A DNA stretch of 64,000 bases, from the NCBI RefSeq assembly GCF_003326475.1, contig NZ_JPWA01000022.1:1-64000 (forward strand), read 5' to 3'. Position 1 is the first letter of the stretch, and each line of letters starts with the position of its first letter. This document shows, in pieces, positions 7,930 through 16,428 of this stretch. This stretch comes from Thalassospira xianhensis MCCC 1A02616. GTDB lineage: Bacteria > Pseudomonadota > Alphaproteobacteria > Rhodospirillales > Thalassospiraceae. The notes under the pieces were generated by a model. The model worked only from the letters and a program-made list of their open reading frames with translations, searched no databases and was not told the origin of the DNA. The translations under genes and the position numbers were made by a program.

Positions 7930-10098
7930 ATGCCCCACCAATCCCGATCCATCCCCAATGCCATCACCATTGATGAAAAAGCCAATCCCTATCGCGACTG
8001 TATTCAGGGGTTGGCCAATCAGCCTATTACGGTTGTCCGTCTTTTGCGTGATGCGGTGAATGAAAACCCGGTTGTTGCCAGCGATCGGAAATTTGCGGTG
8101 CCCGAAATCCGCGATGTGGTCGGGCGGTTGGTGGAAAACCGGCCACGCATTGCGATTATCGGCGGCGCACCGGATCATCCTGCGCATTTGCTGGACCGGC
8201 CTCAGGCCTTGATGGCGGCCATTCGTATCTGGGAAATGGGCGGGGTGCCGTTCCTGTTTCATGTACCGGTAATCTGCGATGGCACAGCGCAAAACAATAT
8301 CGGCCAAAGCTATTCACTTGCGTCACGCAACCATACGGCGGCCGCCGTGAACATTACCTTTGAAGGCCACAGTTATCATGCGGCTTATGTGATTGCCGGG
8401 TGCGACAAATCACCTTCGGCCGTTGTGGCCGGTTTGGCGGCGGCCGATCAGGCGCGGAAATATCGCGGCGATCAGGCCCCGGTTTGGGCGGTATTTGCCC
8501 CGTCCCACGTGCTGAAGGGGGGCGAAATTCCCGACGGCACCCGCCGGTTGCTTGATAAAATTGCTGATGACGCGGATCGTGCCGGGCATGATGACCTTGG
8601 TTCCGACATTCGTGAAAACATGCGCTATATCCTGCAATGCACATCGGATGAAGCCTTTGCCGGGTTGCTTGATCGTGCACGGTTGCTAGGCATTATCGAT
8701 GGCAAGATGGAACGCCGGGTTCTTGACGAGCTTGCCGGGGCGACCTGTGATTCCAAGGGGGGAATTTGCGCCTTTAACGGTACGGGTAATTCATCGCGCA
8801 CCATGCTGGCAGCCTTTGGTCTGACGCCGCCGGAACTGGAGTTGCTGACCGATGTGCCGCCCTATGCGGCCGTGGCGGCCGGGATTGATGCGCTGTTTGG
8901 TGTGTTTAACAAGCCCGAATATGCGATCAGCAATCTGTTGAAACGCAACTTTGCCAATTTCGTCCGCATTCACAATGCCACGGGGTCAAGCAGCAACATG
9001 CTGCTGCATTTGCCCTTCATGATGCGCTATGCTGGGTTTGATGTGACGATTGATGATTATCAGGATGTGCGTCTTAAAACGCCGGTGCCGGAAATCTTCG
9101 CCCATAGTCTGACCGAAAACCGCGATACCTTTGTTCTGGCGCAGCAAATGGCCGAAGGCAAAAACCGCGGCATGGAAAGCATCTATCGCATTCTGGCCGA
9201 TCTTGGTGTGGCGATGGATCTTGATGCGCCGACGGTTCTTGGCAAGACGTGGGGGGAAAGGATTGCAAATCTTGAAAACCCCGTTGATCTGTCGCTGGGG
9301 GATAAATCGGTTATCCGGGCAACACCGGTGCGCAAGCGGTCCGGTGTTGATGTTCTGACCGGCAGTTTCTTTGAGAATTGTGCGGTCAAGACATCGGGTA
9401 TGAGCGACCATCTGATCGAACATTTCGACGATCACGTTTTCATCGTGCGCTATTACGAAAACGAGCATGTCTGCAATGCTGATTTTGCGTCGCCCGATCT
9501 GGTGACGCGTTTGATTGAAACTGATGGTGTGGACGAAGACCTGATTGCTGCCGTGGTCCGGCGCAATGGCGGCAACCGGGTTGATATGGATGCGCCCAAG
9601 GACATGCTGGCACAGGGGCATTTGTCCTTTGCCTTTGTCATTGGCGGGCAGGGGCCGGAAGCCTATGGCATGCCGGAAATGTTTTCGCCGTCCCAGAACC
9701 TTCGCCATCATCGCATCCTTGAAGCATCCAGTATGCTGATTACCGATGGCCGTTATTCCGGCGTGACCAAGGGGGCCTGTATCGGCCATATGGTCCCGGA
9801 AGCATTTTCTGGCGGTGGTATCGGTCATTTGCGCGATGGCGATGTGCTGCGTCTTGATCTGACGAAAAATACGCTTGATTGGCTTGATCGTGATGCGTTC
9901 CTTGCCGGGACCGAAACCGCCGGAAGCCCGATTGATCTGGCGGATCGTGCACCGTTATTTGCCGAACGGCAAAAACGCATGGTCTCCCGTCAATACGATA
10001 TCGCGGCCAGTAACGTGATGGATCATGTATCGAACGCGGCACGCGGGATTGTGCCCGGTGTGGTGGACCGCCGTGCGGTCAATCCGTGGCGAAACTGA
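7930..10098 (+). CDS. xylD: IlvD/Edd family sugar-acid dehydratase, probable xylonate dehydratase
   Basis: A 722-residue IlvD/Edd dehydratase. Iron-sulfur cysteines are visible in AGCDKSPSAVVAG (near residue 157) and GATCDSKGGICAFNGTGNSS. Other family blocks are NATGSSSNMLLHLPFMMRYAG and, near the C-terminus, TDGRYSGVTKGACIGHMVPE. It would dehydrate xylonate to 2-keto-3-deoxyxylonate between XylB and XylX. It is longer than Caulobacter XylD (about 590) and the YjhG/YagF xylonate dehydratases (about 655), and its second cysteine block departs from classical IlvD. It may therefore belong to a divergent branch, or act on another aldonate. Position behind xylB is the main support for xylonate. 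Confidence 0.75.
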   Translation: MPHQSRSIPNAITIDEKANPYRDCIQGLANQPITVVRLLRDAVNENPVVASDRKFAVPEIRDVVGRLVENRPRIAIIGGAPDHPAHLLDRPQALMAAIRIWEMGGVPFLFHVPVICDGTAQNNIGQSYSLASRNHTAAAVNITFEGHSYHAAYVIAGCDKSPSAVVAGLAAADQARKYRGDQAPVWAVFAPSHVLKGGEIPDGTRRLLDKIADDADRAGHDDLGSDIRENMRYILQCTSDEAFAGLLDRARLLGIIDGKMERRVLDELAGATCDSKGGICAFNGTGNSSRTMLAAFGLTPPELELLTDVPPYAAVAAGIDALFGVFNKPEYAISNLLKRNFANFVRIHNATGSSSNMLLHLPFMMRYAGFDVTIDDYQDVRLKTPVPEIFAHSLTENRDTFVLAQQMAEGKNRGMESIYRILADLGVAMDLDAPTVLGKTWGERIANLENPVDLSLGDKSVIRATPVRKRSGVDVLTGSFFENCAVKTSGMSDHLIEHFDDHVFIVRYYENEHVCNADFASPDLVTRLIETDGVDEDLIAAVVRRNGGNRVDMDAPKDMLAQGHLSFAFVIGGQGPEAYGMPEMFSPSQNLRHHRILEASSMLITDGRYSGVTKGACIGHMVPEAFSGGGIGHLRDGDVLRLDLTKNTLDWLDRDAFLAGTETAGSPIDLADRAPLFAERQKRMVSRQYDIAASNVMDHVSNAARGIVPGVVDRRAVNPWRN

Positions 10099-10211
10099 TC
10101 TGAGGGCAGGGGATTTCTGCCGCGCCCTTGCGAAATCGATGTGATCCAATACCTCAACAGGGAAACAACCGGCGTCGCCGGAAAAATCGGATATCGACAA
10201 GGAGGACCATC

Positions 10212-10907
10212 ATGACCAGCAAGCTGACCGTAACGACGCCAGACGGAAATTTCGATGCCTATGTCGCCATGCCTGCCAAGTTACCGGCACCGGTGGTGGT
10301 GGTTATTCAGGAAATTTTTGGTGTTAATGCCGTGATGCGGGGCATTGCCGATGACTATGCCAAGCAGGGATATATTGCGGTTTGTCCCGATCTGTTCTGG
10401 CGGATCGAGCCAGGGATCGAAATCACCGACAAGACCGAAGAAGAATGGAAACAGGCATTTGGCTATTATCAGGCATTTAATGTCGATAAGGGCGTCGAAG
10501 ATATCGCCGCAACCCTTCAGGCAGCGCGCAAGCTTGATGGTGCAAATGGCAAAGCAGGGGTTGTCGGTTTCTGCCTTGGCGGGCTTTTGACCTTCCTGTC
10601 GGCGACGCGCACCGATGGCGATGCGTTTGCGGTCTATTACGGCGGTGGGATGAACAATTATGTCGGCGAGGCCGGAAAGATCAAACAGCCGGTGATCATT
10701 CACCTTGCCGGGAATGATGAGTATATCCCCGCCGATGCGCAGGCGGTTATCAAGGACGCGCTTGATGATCATCCGTTGACAGAGCTGCATTTCTATCCAG
10801 GTCGTGATCACGCCTTTGCGCGCAAGGGAGGGGCGCATTACGACCAGAAGGATGCTGAAACCGCCAATTCAAGAACGGCCGAGTTTTTCAGCGCCAACCT
10901 TGCCTGA
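10212..10907 (+). CDS. Dienelactone hydrolase family protein
   Basis: A 231-residue alpha/beta hydrolase of the dienelactone hydrolase family, near the usual 230-240 residues. The nucleophile is Cys in GVVGFCLGG; Asp is likely in LAGNDEYIPA and the catalytic His in PGRDHAFARKGG. The N-terminal segment VVVIQEIFGVNAVMRGIADDYA and CPDLFWR are also typical. The start is fixed by AAGGAGG at 10199-10205. No chloroaromatic pathway is nearby. With neighbouring sugar-lactone genes it might open a sugar or keto-lactone, but this is inference. It ends in a terminator at 10926-10957. Confidence 0.85.
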   Translation: MTSKLTVTTPDGNFDAYVAMPAKLPAPVVVVIQEIFGVNAVMRGIADDYAKQGYIAVCPDLFWRIEPGIEITDKTEEEWKQAFGYYQAFNVDKGVEDIAATLQAARKLDGANGKAGVVGFCLGGLLTFLSATRTDGDAFAVYYGGGMNNYVGEAGKIKQPVIIHLAGNDEYIPADAQAVIKDALDDHPLTELHFYPGRDHAFARKGGAHYDQKDAETANSRTAEFFSANLA

Positions 10908-10925
10908 CCTTATAAAAGATACCAG

Positions 10926-10957
10926 AAAGGGCCGCAAATATGCGGCCCTTTTGTTTT
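10926..10957 (+). terminator. Intrinsic terminator after the dienelactone hydrolase gene
   Basis: AAAGGGCCGCA (10926-10936) pairs perfectly with TGCGGCCCTTT (10941-10951) across a four-base loop, followed by TGTTTT. Confidence 0.9.
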
Positions 10958-11037
10958 GGGGGGCGGATCGTTGCTGGACCGCATGTCAAATTATTTGTAT
11001 GAGGAATGCAAATAGACCGATCATGGGAGGAAACAAA

Positions 11038-11880
11038 ATGAAACTGCTGCGTTTCGGCGCTGTTGGTGCGGAAAAACCCGGATTACTCGATCAGGGCGGT
11101 GTAATCCGAGATTTGTCGGCGGTGATCGAGGACTTCAATCCAGACACCATTTCCGATGCCACCTTTGCCAAAATTGCCACCCTTGATCCGGTAAGTCTTC
11201 CGGTCGTCTCGGGCAACCCGCGGATCGGTGCCTGTGTTGCCAAACCGGGCAAGTTTATCTGCATTGGTCTGAACTATTCCGATCACGCGGCCGAAGCAGG
11301 CATGCAGGTGCCGCCTGAGCCGATCATCTTTTTCAAGGCAACGTCGGCGGTTTGCGGCCCGAATGACGATGTGGAAATTCCACGCGGTTCGCAAAAATCC
11401 GACTGGGAAGTCGAACTGGGCATCGTGATCGGCAAGGAAGCCAAATATGTGACCGAGGCAGAGGCGCTTGATCATGTGGCAGGTTACTGTGTGGTCAATG
11501 ATGTGTCTGAACGCTCGTTTCAGCTTGAACATGCCGGCCAGTGGGTAAAGGGCAAAAGCCACGATACGTTTGGCCCGATCGGACCGTGGCTTGTGACACG
11601 GGACGAGGTTGCCGACCCGCAGAACCTGCGCCTGTGGCTGGAACTGAACGGCGAACGCGTCCAGAATGGCAGCACCGCAACCATGGTTTACGGCGTTGCC
11701 CATCTAATCAGCTATCTGTCGAAATTCATGACCCTGCAACCGGGCGACATCATCACGACTGGTACCCCGCCCGGTGTCGGTATGGGTATGACGCCGCAAC
11801 GCTTCCTGAAACCCGGCGATGTCATGGAACTTGGTGTCGAGGGGCTGGGAAGCCAGCATCAGAAAACCATTCAGGCCTGA
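11038..11880 (+). CDS. FAH-family hydrolase (ureidoglycolate lyase / diketo-deoxy-sugar acid hydrolase-like)
   Basis: A 280-residue fumarylacetoacetate-hydrolase-fold protein beginning MKLLRFGAVGAEKPGLLDQ. That start and length are typical of enzymes annotated as ureidoglycolate lyase or 2,4-diketo-3-deoxy-L-fuconate/rhamnonate hydrolase. Metal-site segments are GLNYSDHAAEAG, DWEVELGIVIGKEA, YCVVNDVSERSFQ and ITTGTPPGVGMG. In a sugar-acid neighbourhood, hydrolysis of a diketo-deoxy acid is more likely than ureidoglycolate cleavage; no allantoin genes are present. The start is set by GGGAGG at 11025-11030. It stands alone between two strong terminators. Confidence 0.8.
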   Translation: MKLLRFGAVGAEKPGLLDQGGVIRDLSAVIEDFNPDTISDATFAKIATLDPVSLPVVSGNPRIGACVAKPGKFICIGLNYSDHAAEAGMQVPPEPIIFFKATSAVCGPNDDVEIPRGSQKSDWEVELGIVIGKEAKYVTEAEALDHVAGYCVVNDVSERSFQLEHAGQWVKGKSHDTFGPIGPWLVTRDEVADPQNLRLWLELNGERVQNGSTATMVYGVAHLISYLSKFMTLQPGDIITTGTPPGVGMGMTPQRFLKPGDVMELGVEGLGSQHQKTIQA

Positions 11881-11900
11881 TGAGGCTTGCTAGCAAAATG

Positions 11901-11935
11901 AAAAGCCCCGCAGCGTATGTTGCGGGGCTTTTTTG
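11901..11935. terminator. Bidirectional terminator between convergent genes
   Basis: AAAAGCCCCGCA (11901-11912) pairs with TGCGGGGCTTTT (11921-11932) and is flanked by A-run and T-run. It serves the FAH hydrolase gene on the plus strand and the FGGY kinase gene on the minus strand. Confidence 0.9.
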
Positions 11936-11940
11936 ATGAA

Positions 11941-13530
11941 TCAGCCTGCGGCCATGGCATCAAGTTCCTGTCGGTGGGCATGAAGCTTGTGGAAAATGGC
12001 ATAGCGCCTATCGTGGGCGTCCTTTGCGGTTTGGTCCGGCGCGTGGATGGTTTCCTTGCCAGCCATCCGGCGCGACGCAAGTGCAAGACCGCCTTCGGGA
12101 TCAAGGGCCGCCGCACCCAGCATCGCGGATCCCAGCAGGACCGGTTCGGCACAGTCGGACATCACGACATTGCAGCCGGTGACGTCGGCATAAAGTTTGA
12201 CCAGAACCGGGCTTGCAGTGTGTCCGCCGCTTAGATGGATATGTTTGATGTCATAACCGGTCGCGTTCAGGGCATCAATGATATGGCGCGTGCCATAGGC
12301 AATCGCGCAGGCGGTTGCCCAGTAAAGGTCAAGGAAGCTTTCCTCGCTTTGATCAAGGCTGAGGCCGGAAATCACGCCAAGCGCTTCTGAATCGGCGAGT
12401 GGTGACCGGTTACCATGAAAATCGGGCAGAACATGTAGGCGCGGCGCAAGATCAGGTGTTTCCATCATCCGGTGCAAAAGTTTTTCGCCGGCAAGCTTGT
12501 GAGCATCGCGACCCATAGCATGCGAAAAAGGATGCATGGCAACAATGTGATCAAGCAATGCACCGGTTGCCGACTGGCCGCCCTCGTTAAGCCAAAGACC
12601 CGGCGCAATCGCCCCGAAATAGGGGCCCCATACGCCCTTGATGAAGCGCGGTTCGGATGACAGCGCCATATGGCAGGTTGAGGTTCCGGCAATCATGGCG
12701 AACCGTTCATCCAGATTGCCATCCAGATATTCGCCAAGAGTACCAAGGGCCCCGGCATGGGCATCAATCAAGCCTGCTCCCACGACGCAATCGGTGGTCA
12801 GGCCAAGTTCGGCCGCACTCTGTTCGGACAAATTGGCGATCAGATCGCCAACACCCAATGCCTTGCGGTCAATTCCAGCTTTGCCCGGGAAATCATCAAG
12901 ACCGATCTGATCAAGAAATGCGCGATCCCACGGATCATCCTGATGGGCCAGATAGGTCCATTTGCAGGTTATCGTGCAGCAGGACCGCTCGTTGCTGCCA
13001 GTTGCGCGGAAGGACAGGAAATCGGCAAGGTCGTAAGCCGCACCCATTTTATCCCAGTTCTGACGGTGGTGGCGTTTTAACCACATAAGTTTGGGCAATT
13101 CCATTTCGGGTGACATGGTGCCGCCGATATATTCAAGAACCTTTGCGCCGGTTTTTGTGCATTCTTCGGCCTCGCGGACCGCGCGGTGGTCCATCCAGAC
13201 AATAACATCCCAGTTATCGCCGCCGCCTGGGGTGACACCAAGCGGACGGTTATTGGCATCGCGGATCACGAGCGAACAGGTGGCGTCAAACCCGATGGCT
13301 GCGACCTGATTGGCTGCGATGTTTGATTTTGTCAGCGCATCGCGAACCGACTGGCAAACCGATTGCCAGATATTTTCCGAGTCCTGTTCGACGAAGTCGG
13401 GTTTGGGCTTGTTCATGGCGATTGCATGGGCGGCACTGCCGAGCAGTTTTCCATCCTGGCTAAACACGCCTGCGCGCGCACTCCCGGTGCCAACATCCAC
13501 ACCGATAATGACTTTGTCTGTAAGGCTCAT
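11941..13530 (-). CDS. FGGY-family pentulose kinase (D-ribulokinase type)
   Basis: A 529-residue FGGY carbohydrate kinase. The N-terminal phosphate-binding motif is IIGVDVGTGSARAGVF, characteristic of the five-carbon sugar subgroup that includes ribulokinases and ribitol-pathway kinases. VIVWMDHRAV, GTSTCHMALS and LSGGHTASPVLV mark the FGGY domains. It would phosphorylate a ketopentose such as D-ribulose with ATP. The start at 13530 has a GGGAGGA ribosome site on the minus strand; longer frames upstream are unlikely. It is divergent from a HAD phosphatase and has no isomerase next to it, so the natural substrate is uncertain. Confidence 0.85.
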   Translation of the reverse strand: MSLTDKVIIGVDVGTGSARAGVFSQDGKLLGSAAHAIAMNKPKPDFVEQDSENIWQSVCQSVRDALTKSNIAANQVAAIGFDATCSLVIRDANNRPLGVTPGGGDNWDVIVWMDHRAVREAEECTKTGAKVLEYIGGTMSPEMELPKLMWLKRHHRQNWDKMGAAYDLADFLSFRATGSNERSCCTITCKWTYLAHQDDPWDRAFLDQIGLDDFPGKAGIDRKALGVGDLIANLSEQSAAELGLTTDCVVGAGLIDAHAGALGTLGEYLDGNLDERFAMIAGTSTCHMALSSEPRFIKGVWGPYFGAIAPGLWLNEGGQSATGALLDHIVAMHPFSHAMGRDAHKLAGEKLLHRMMETPDLAPRLHVLPDFHGNRSPLADSEALGVISGLSLDQSEESFLDLYWATACAIAYGTRHIIDALNATGYDIKHIHLSGGHTASPVLVKLYADVTGCNVVMSDCAEPVLLGSAMLGAAALDPEGGLALASRRMAGKETIHAPDQTAKDAHDRRYAIFHKLHAHRQELDAMAAG

Positions 13531-13690
13531 ATGGTATTCCTCCCGCGGGGCCGGCTGGCGGGAGCCCTGTATTTTATAGGCAAACCCGATCCCGGTTTTA
13601 TGCATTCTTCGCGCGTGTTGGTCACCGCGATAAATTAGTGCCGTACGTAATTGAGCAAAAGTGCATCGATTGGTCAAATGTTCATTTTGA

Positions 13691-13718
13691 TTGACGATGA
13701 CATTCGCGATTGTATAGG
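13691..13718 (+). promoter_or_regulatory. Putative sigma-70 promoter for the HAD phosphatase gene
   Basis: TTGACG (13691-13696) and TATAGG (13713-13718) are separated by 16 bases, 36 bases before the chosen ATG. Good match by eye only. Confidence 0.4.
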
Positions 13719-13753
13719 CTTTTGTGATCAAACCCAACGAAGCCAGGTTCAAC

Positions 13754-14488
13754 ATGGCCCCCGGAAATGTCCAAGATAACGCCCGTAACCCGGCGTCGGC
13801 TCCGATCATGACCGGCAAGGATGTCGTTCTTTTCGATTGTGACGGCGTTCTGGTCGACAGTGAGTCTATTTCGCTGGCGACGCTTGTCGATGTGCTTGAT
13901 CATTATGGTGCACCGCTTGATCTTGCCGAAGTTGCCGCCCGTTTTACCGGGCGATCAAGTGCGGCACCAATTGAACATATCCGTATCGAAACCGGACGGG
14001 ATATCACCGCAGAATTCAAACCGTTCTTTTATGAACGGCTGTTTGCCCGCTATGACGTCGAATTGCAGAAAACAGACGACATCGAGGATGTCTTGAATGC
14101 ATTGCGCCGCCGAAATGTCGCGTTTTGCATTTCATCAAGCAGTTCGGTGCAGCGCCTTGAACGTACGATGGCGGTTACCGGCCTTGGTCACTGGTTTGGT
14201 ACCGACATCTATAGTGCGGATTTCGTCAAGAACGGCAAACCAGCACCTGATCTGTTTTTATATGCCGCCGATAAAATGGGCTTTCGCCCGGAACAGGCGG
14301 TGGTGATCGAGGATTCCGTTGCCGGGGTCAAGGCCGCGGTGGCCGCAGGCATGACCTGTATTGGTTATGTCGGTGGCGGGCACTATGCGGAAGATCGCAA
14401 AATTGCCGCAGCCCGGCTTTGCGAAGCCGGGGCTGACGTGGTTTTTGACGGCATGCGTGATATCGCAGCCCTGATTAGTCAGGGCTGA
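13754..14488 (+). CDS. HAD-superfamily hydrolase (beta-phosphoglucomutase / sugar phosphatase subgroup)
   Basis: A 244-residue HAD hydrolase. Motif I is VVLFDCDGVLVDSE with both Asp residues; motif II Ser is in CISSSSSVQRLE; motif III Lys is in KNGKPAPDLF; and motif IV is VVIEDSVAGVKAA. The cap sits between motifs I and II, as in sugar phosphatases and phosphoglucomutases of the YieH/YniC type. It is divergent from the pentulose kinase and may dephosphorylate a sugar phosphate (inference). ATG at 13754 has an AGG a few bases upstream. A GTG at 13724 and an ATG at 13808, just before the conserved domain, are alternatives. Confidence 0.83.
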   Translation: MAPGNVQDNARNPASAPIMTGKDVVLFDCDGVLVDSESISLATLVDVLDHYGAPLDLAEVAARFTGRSSAAPIEHIRIETGRDITAEFKPFFYERLFARYDVELQKTDDIEDVLNALRRRNVAFCISSSSSVQRLERTMAVTGLGHWFGTDIYSADFVKNGKPAPDLFLYAADKMGFRPEQAVVIEDSVAGVKAAVAAGMTCIGYVGGGHYAEDRKIAAARLCEAGADVVFDGMRDIAALISQG

Positions 14489-14494
14489 TTTTAT

Positions 14495-15226
14495 CTAGCG
14501 TTGACGCAGCAGGCTTTGATAACGGGCCTGACTTTGGCTGAGATGTTCGCGCATTGCCGTGCGGGCGGTTTCGGCATCGCGCGCGGCAATTGCATCAAAG
14601 ATGCGATGATGTTCGGCCAGAATTTTCTGCATGTAGTTTTTCTGGTCTTCGACCTCTGGCGGGCGGCGGCGCAATTGCGCGCGCGGGATGGTTTTATCGC
14701 CCAGATGTTCAAGGAACTCGACATAGCGCCGATTGTTTGTCGCATCTGCAATGGCGCGGTGGAACTCGAAATCGGCCTTTTCTGTCGGATTGCCGCGTTC
14801 GAACTGGTCGGTCATTTCTTGCAGGGCTTCGTAGATTTTCGCCTGCTGTGCCGCCGAACTTCGCGCACAGGCAAGACCTGCGGCCTCGATCTCGACCGCC
14901 ATGCGCAGTTCAAGAATTTCCAGAACATCAGAAATCTGCGCGGAATCGACAGCAAAGATTGCGCTACCCAGTTTGCGTGGGCTGGGGGCGAGCACAAACA
15001 CACCGGCCCCCTGGCGCGGTTCAAGCAAACCGTCGGCCTTTAGGGCTGCGATGGCCTCGCGCACGACCGTGCGGCTGACGCCGAATTGTTCGGTCAGCAC
15101 GGGCTCGGTCGGCAGTTTACTGCCGGGGGTGCGCATGCCGCTTTCAATTTCGTGTCGCAGGCTTGCGATGACCTTTTCGGTCAGGGAAACTTTGCGTGGT
15201 GCATTTCGCGCGGCGTTGTTGCTCAT
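14495..15226 (-). CDS. GntR-family regulator, FCD domain (FadR subfamily) A
   Basis: A 243-residue regulator. The winged helix is at about residues 14-75 (VIASLRHEIESGMRTPGSKL, LTEQFGVSRTVVREAIAALK). An all-helical FCD ligand domain follows, with metal/ligand-site residues in ADFEFHRAIADATNN and AEHHRIFDAI. Such regulators usually sense sugar acids. It is convergent with the HAD gene (six bases apart) and divergent from the aldose epimerase gene. The gap holds an 8-bp dyad (15263-15289) and a TCATCATATGA motif that recurs before the uronate genes. A TTG start 15 bases upstream is possible but ATG at 15226 is preferred. Confidence 0.88.
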   Translation of the reverse strand: MSNNAARNAPRKVSLTEKVIASLRHEIESGMRTPGSKLPTEPVLTEQFGVSRTVVREAIAALKADGLLEPRQGAGVFVLAPSPRKLGSAIFAVDSAQISDVLEILELRMAVEIEAAGLACARSSAAQQAKIYEALQEMTDQFERGNPTEKADFEFHRAIADATNNRRYVEFLEHLGDKTIPRAQLRRRPPEVEDQKNYMQKILAEHHRIFDAIAARDAETARTAMREHLSQSQARYQSLLRQR

Positions 15227-15262
15227 TTTCTTGCTCTGCAAATCCGCTATGATCGGAACCAG

Positions 15263-15289
15263 ATGTTAATAATGACAAACTTAACATCC
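15263..15289. promoter_or_regulatory. Perfect 8-bp dyad upstream of GntR-A (candidate operator)
   Basis: GATGTTAA (15263-15270) and TTAACATC (15282-15289) are exact reverse complements 11 bases apart, 36 bases upstream of GntR-A. Probable autoregulatory or promoter-proximal operator; not proven. Confidence 0.4.
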
Positions 15290-15321
15290 TGAAATAGTCC
15301 TACGATGTTGGTGACGGAAAG

Positions 15322-15333
15322 TCATCATATGAT
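15322..15333. promoter_or_regulatory. TCATCATATGA motif before the aldose epimerase gene
   Basis: TCATCATATGAT at 15322-15333 contains the perfect palindrome ATCATATGAT. The first nine bases match three sites near the hydratase and kdgD genes (19065, 19113, 19213). It lies 27 bases before galM and 96 bases from GntR-A. Confidence 0.5.
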
Positions 15334-15359
15334 TTTGATATAGTGACGAGGCGACGATA

Positions 15360-16343
15360 ATGGCCAAAACGGCCGAAGCTGAATATCGCTGGAACAGCGG
15401 CCCTTTCAAGGTCGGGATTGTGCCCCGTGGTGGCGCCATTTCAAGAATCGACTGGGTACGTCCCGACGGCAACGGGGTGATCAACCTTTTGCGCCCGATT
15501 GACGACTATGCCCTGACATCGGGTAATCCGTCGCATCTGGGATGTTTTCCGATGGTACCGTTTGCCAACCGGCTGGGTTATGCCCAGTTCGAATTCGACG
15601 GCAAAACCATCAATGTTCCGGCCAATCGGGCACCGGATCCGCATGCAATTCATGGATTTGGAATTTCCAGTGTCTGGGATATAGAACGCCCGACAGTTGA
15701 TACCATCCGCTTCAATCACAAACATGACGATCCGCAGACGGGTTTCTGCTATGTCGCCTGGCAACAGATCAAAGTTGCAAACGATACCATTTCAATCGAA
15801 ATCGGCGTGCGTCATCTGGGAAAGGGACCGATGCCTTATGGGATCGGGTTGCATCCATGGTTCCCCGGCGGTGAAAGCGCATGGGTGCAGTTTGTTGCGA
15901 CCGACTGTTTTAGCACGGATGAGGGAAAATTGCCGACCACGCGAACGGTGATTGATCTTGGGCGTGACTTTGCCGATGGCAAGATGATCCGCCATCACAA
16001 GGGGCTTGATGTTCATTATATCGGCTGGAACAAACAGGTGGAAATGGTCTGGGCAGACCGGCAGTTAAGCCTGCTTCTGGAAGCCAGTGACACTTTGTCG
16101 AATCTGCAATTCTATATCCCGGAAAACGGTCAGACATTCTGTGTCGAGCCGGTGTCGCATGTACCAAACGTTCATAACCGTCCGGAATTCAAGGAATTCG
16201 GCGATGTTAGGGTGCTTGGCTATAACGATACGCTTTCTGGCGTCATGACCCTGACACCAGGCCTTTTGACCGGATCGGATAATGGCCTTGTCGATGATCA
16301 CGAGGAACCGGTCGGCAGGCGGGATTATTCACTGGTCGACTGA
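15360..16343 (+). CDS. Aldose 1-epimerase family protein (GalM-like)
   Basis: A 327-residue mutarotase-family protein. PFANRLGYAQF, HAIHGFG, the catalytic-His segment GIGLHPWFPGG and the late Glu in CVEPVSHVPN are all in family positions. It would interconvert alpha and beta anomers of an aldose or uronate so that dehydrogenases receive the right form. A GAGG lies about 12 bases before the ATG. It is divergent from GntR-A and followed by GntR-B, and its promoter region carries the motif shared with the uronate genes. This suggests service to uronates or xylose rather than galactose (inference). Confidence 0.85.
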   Translation: MAKTAEAEYRWNSGPFKVGIVPRGGAISRIDWVRPDGNGVINLLRPIDDYALTSGNPSHLGCFPMVPFANRLGYAQFEFDGKTINVPANRAPDPHAIHGFGISSVWDIERPTVDTIRFNHKHDDPQTGFCYVAWQQIKVANDTISIEIGVRHLGKGPMPYGIGLHPWFPGGESAWVQFVATDCFSTDEGKLPTTRTVIDLGRDFADGKMIRHHKGLDVHYIGWNKQVEMVWADRQLSLLLEASDTLSNLQFYIPENGQTFCVEPVSHVPNVHNRPEFKEFGDVRVLGYNDTLSGVMTLTPGLLTGSDNGLVDDHEEPVGRRDYSLVD

Positions 16344-16381
16344 TTGCTTCCCCTTTACCCCTTCAGAATTTGCCGATAAAA

Positions 16382-16393
16382 CTTACAAGTAAG
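16382..16393. promoter_or_regulatory. TTAC-AA-GTAA operator candidate upstream of GntR-B
   Basis: CTTACAAGTAAG is a 5-bp dyad with a two-base centre. The core TTACAAGTAA is repeated exactly at 20308-20317 in front of the TRAP transporter. Position 36-47 bases before the regulator's ATG fits autoregulation. Confidence 0.55.
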
Positions 16394-16428
16394 AATGACA
16401 AGATGACAAGTTGATGGGGATTGGGGAA

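Noticed and set aside
11038-11880. Allantoin pathway assignment (ureidoglycolate lyase) for the FAH protein
   Set aside because: No allantoinase or allantoate genes are nearby and the family name is often misapplied; a sugar-acid role fits the context better.
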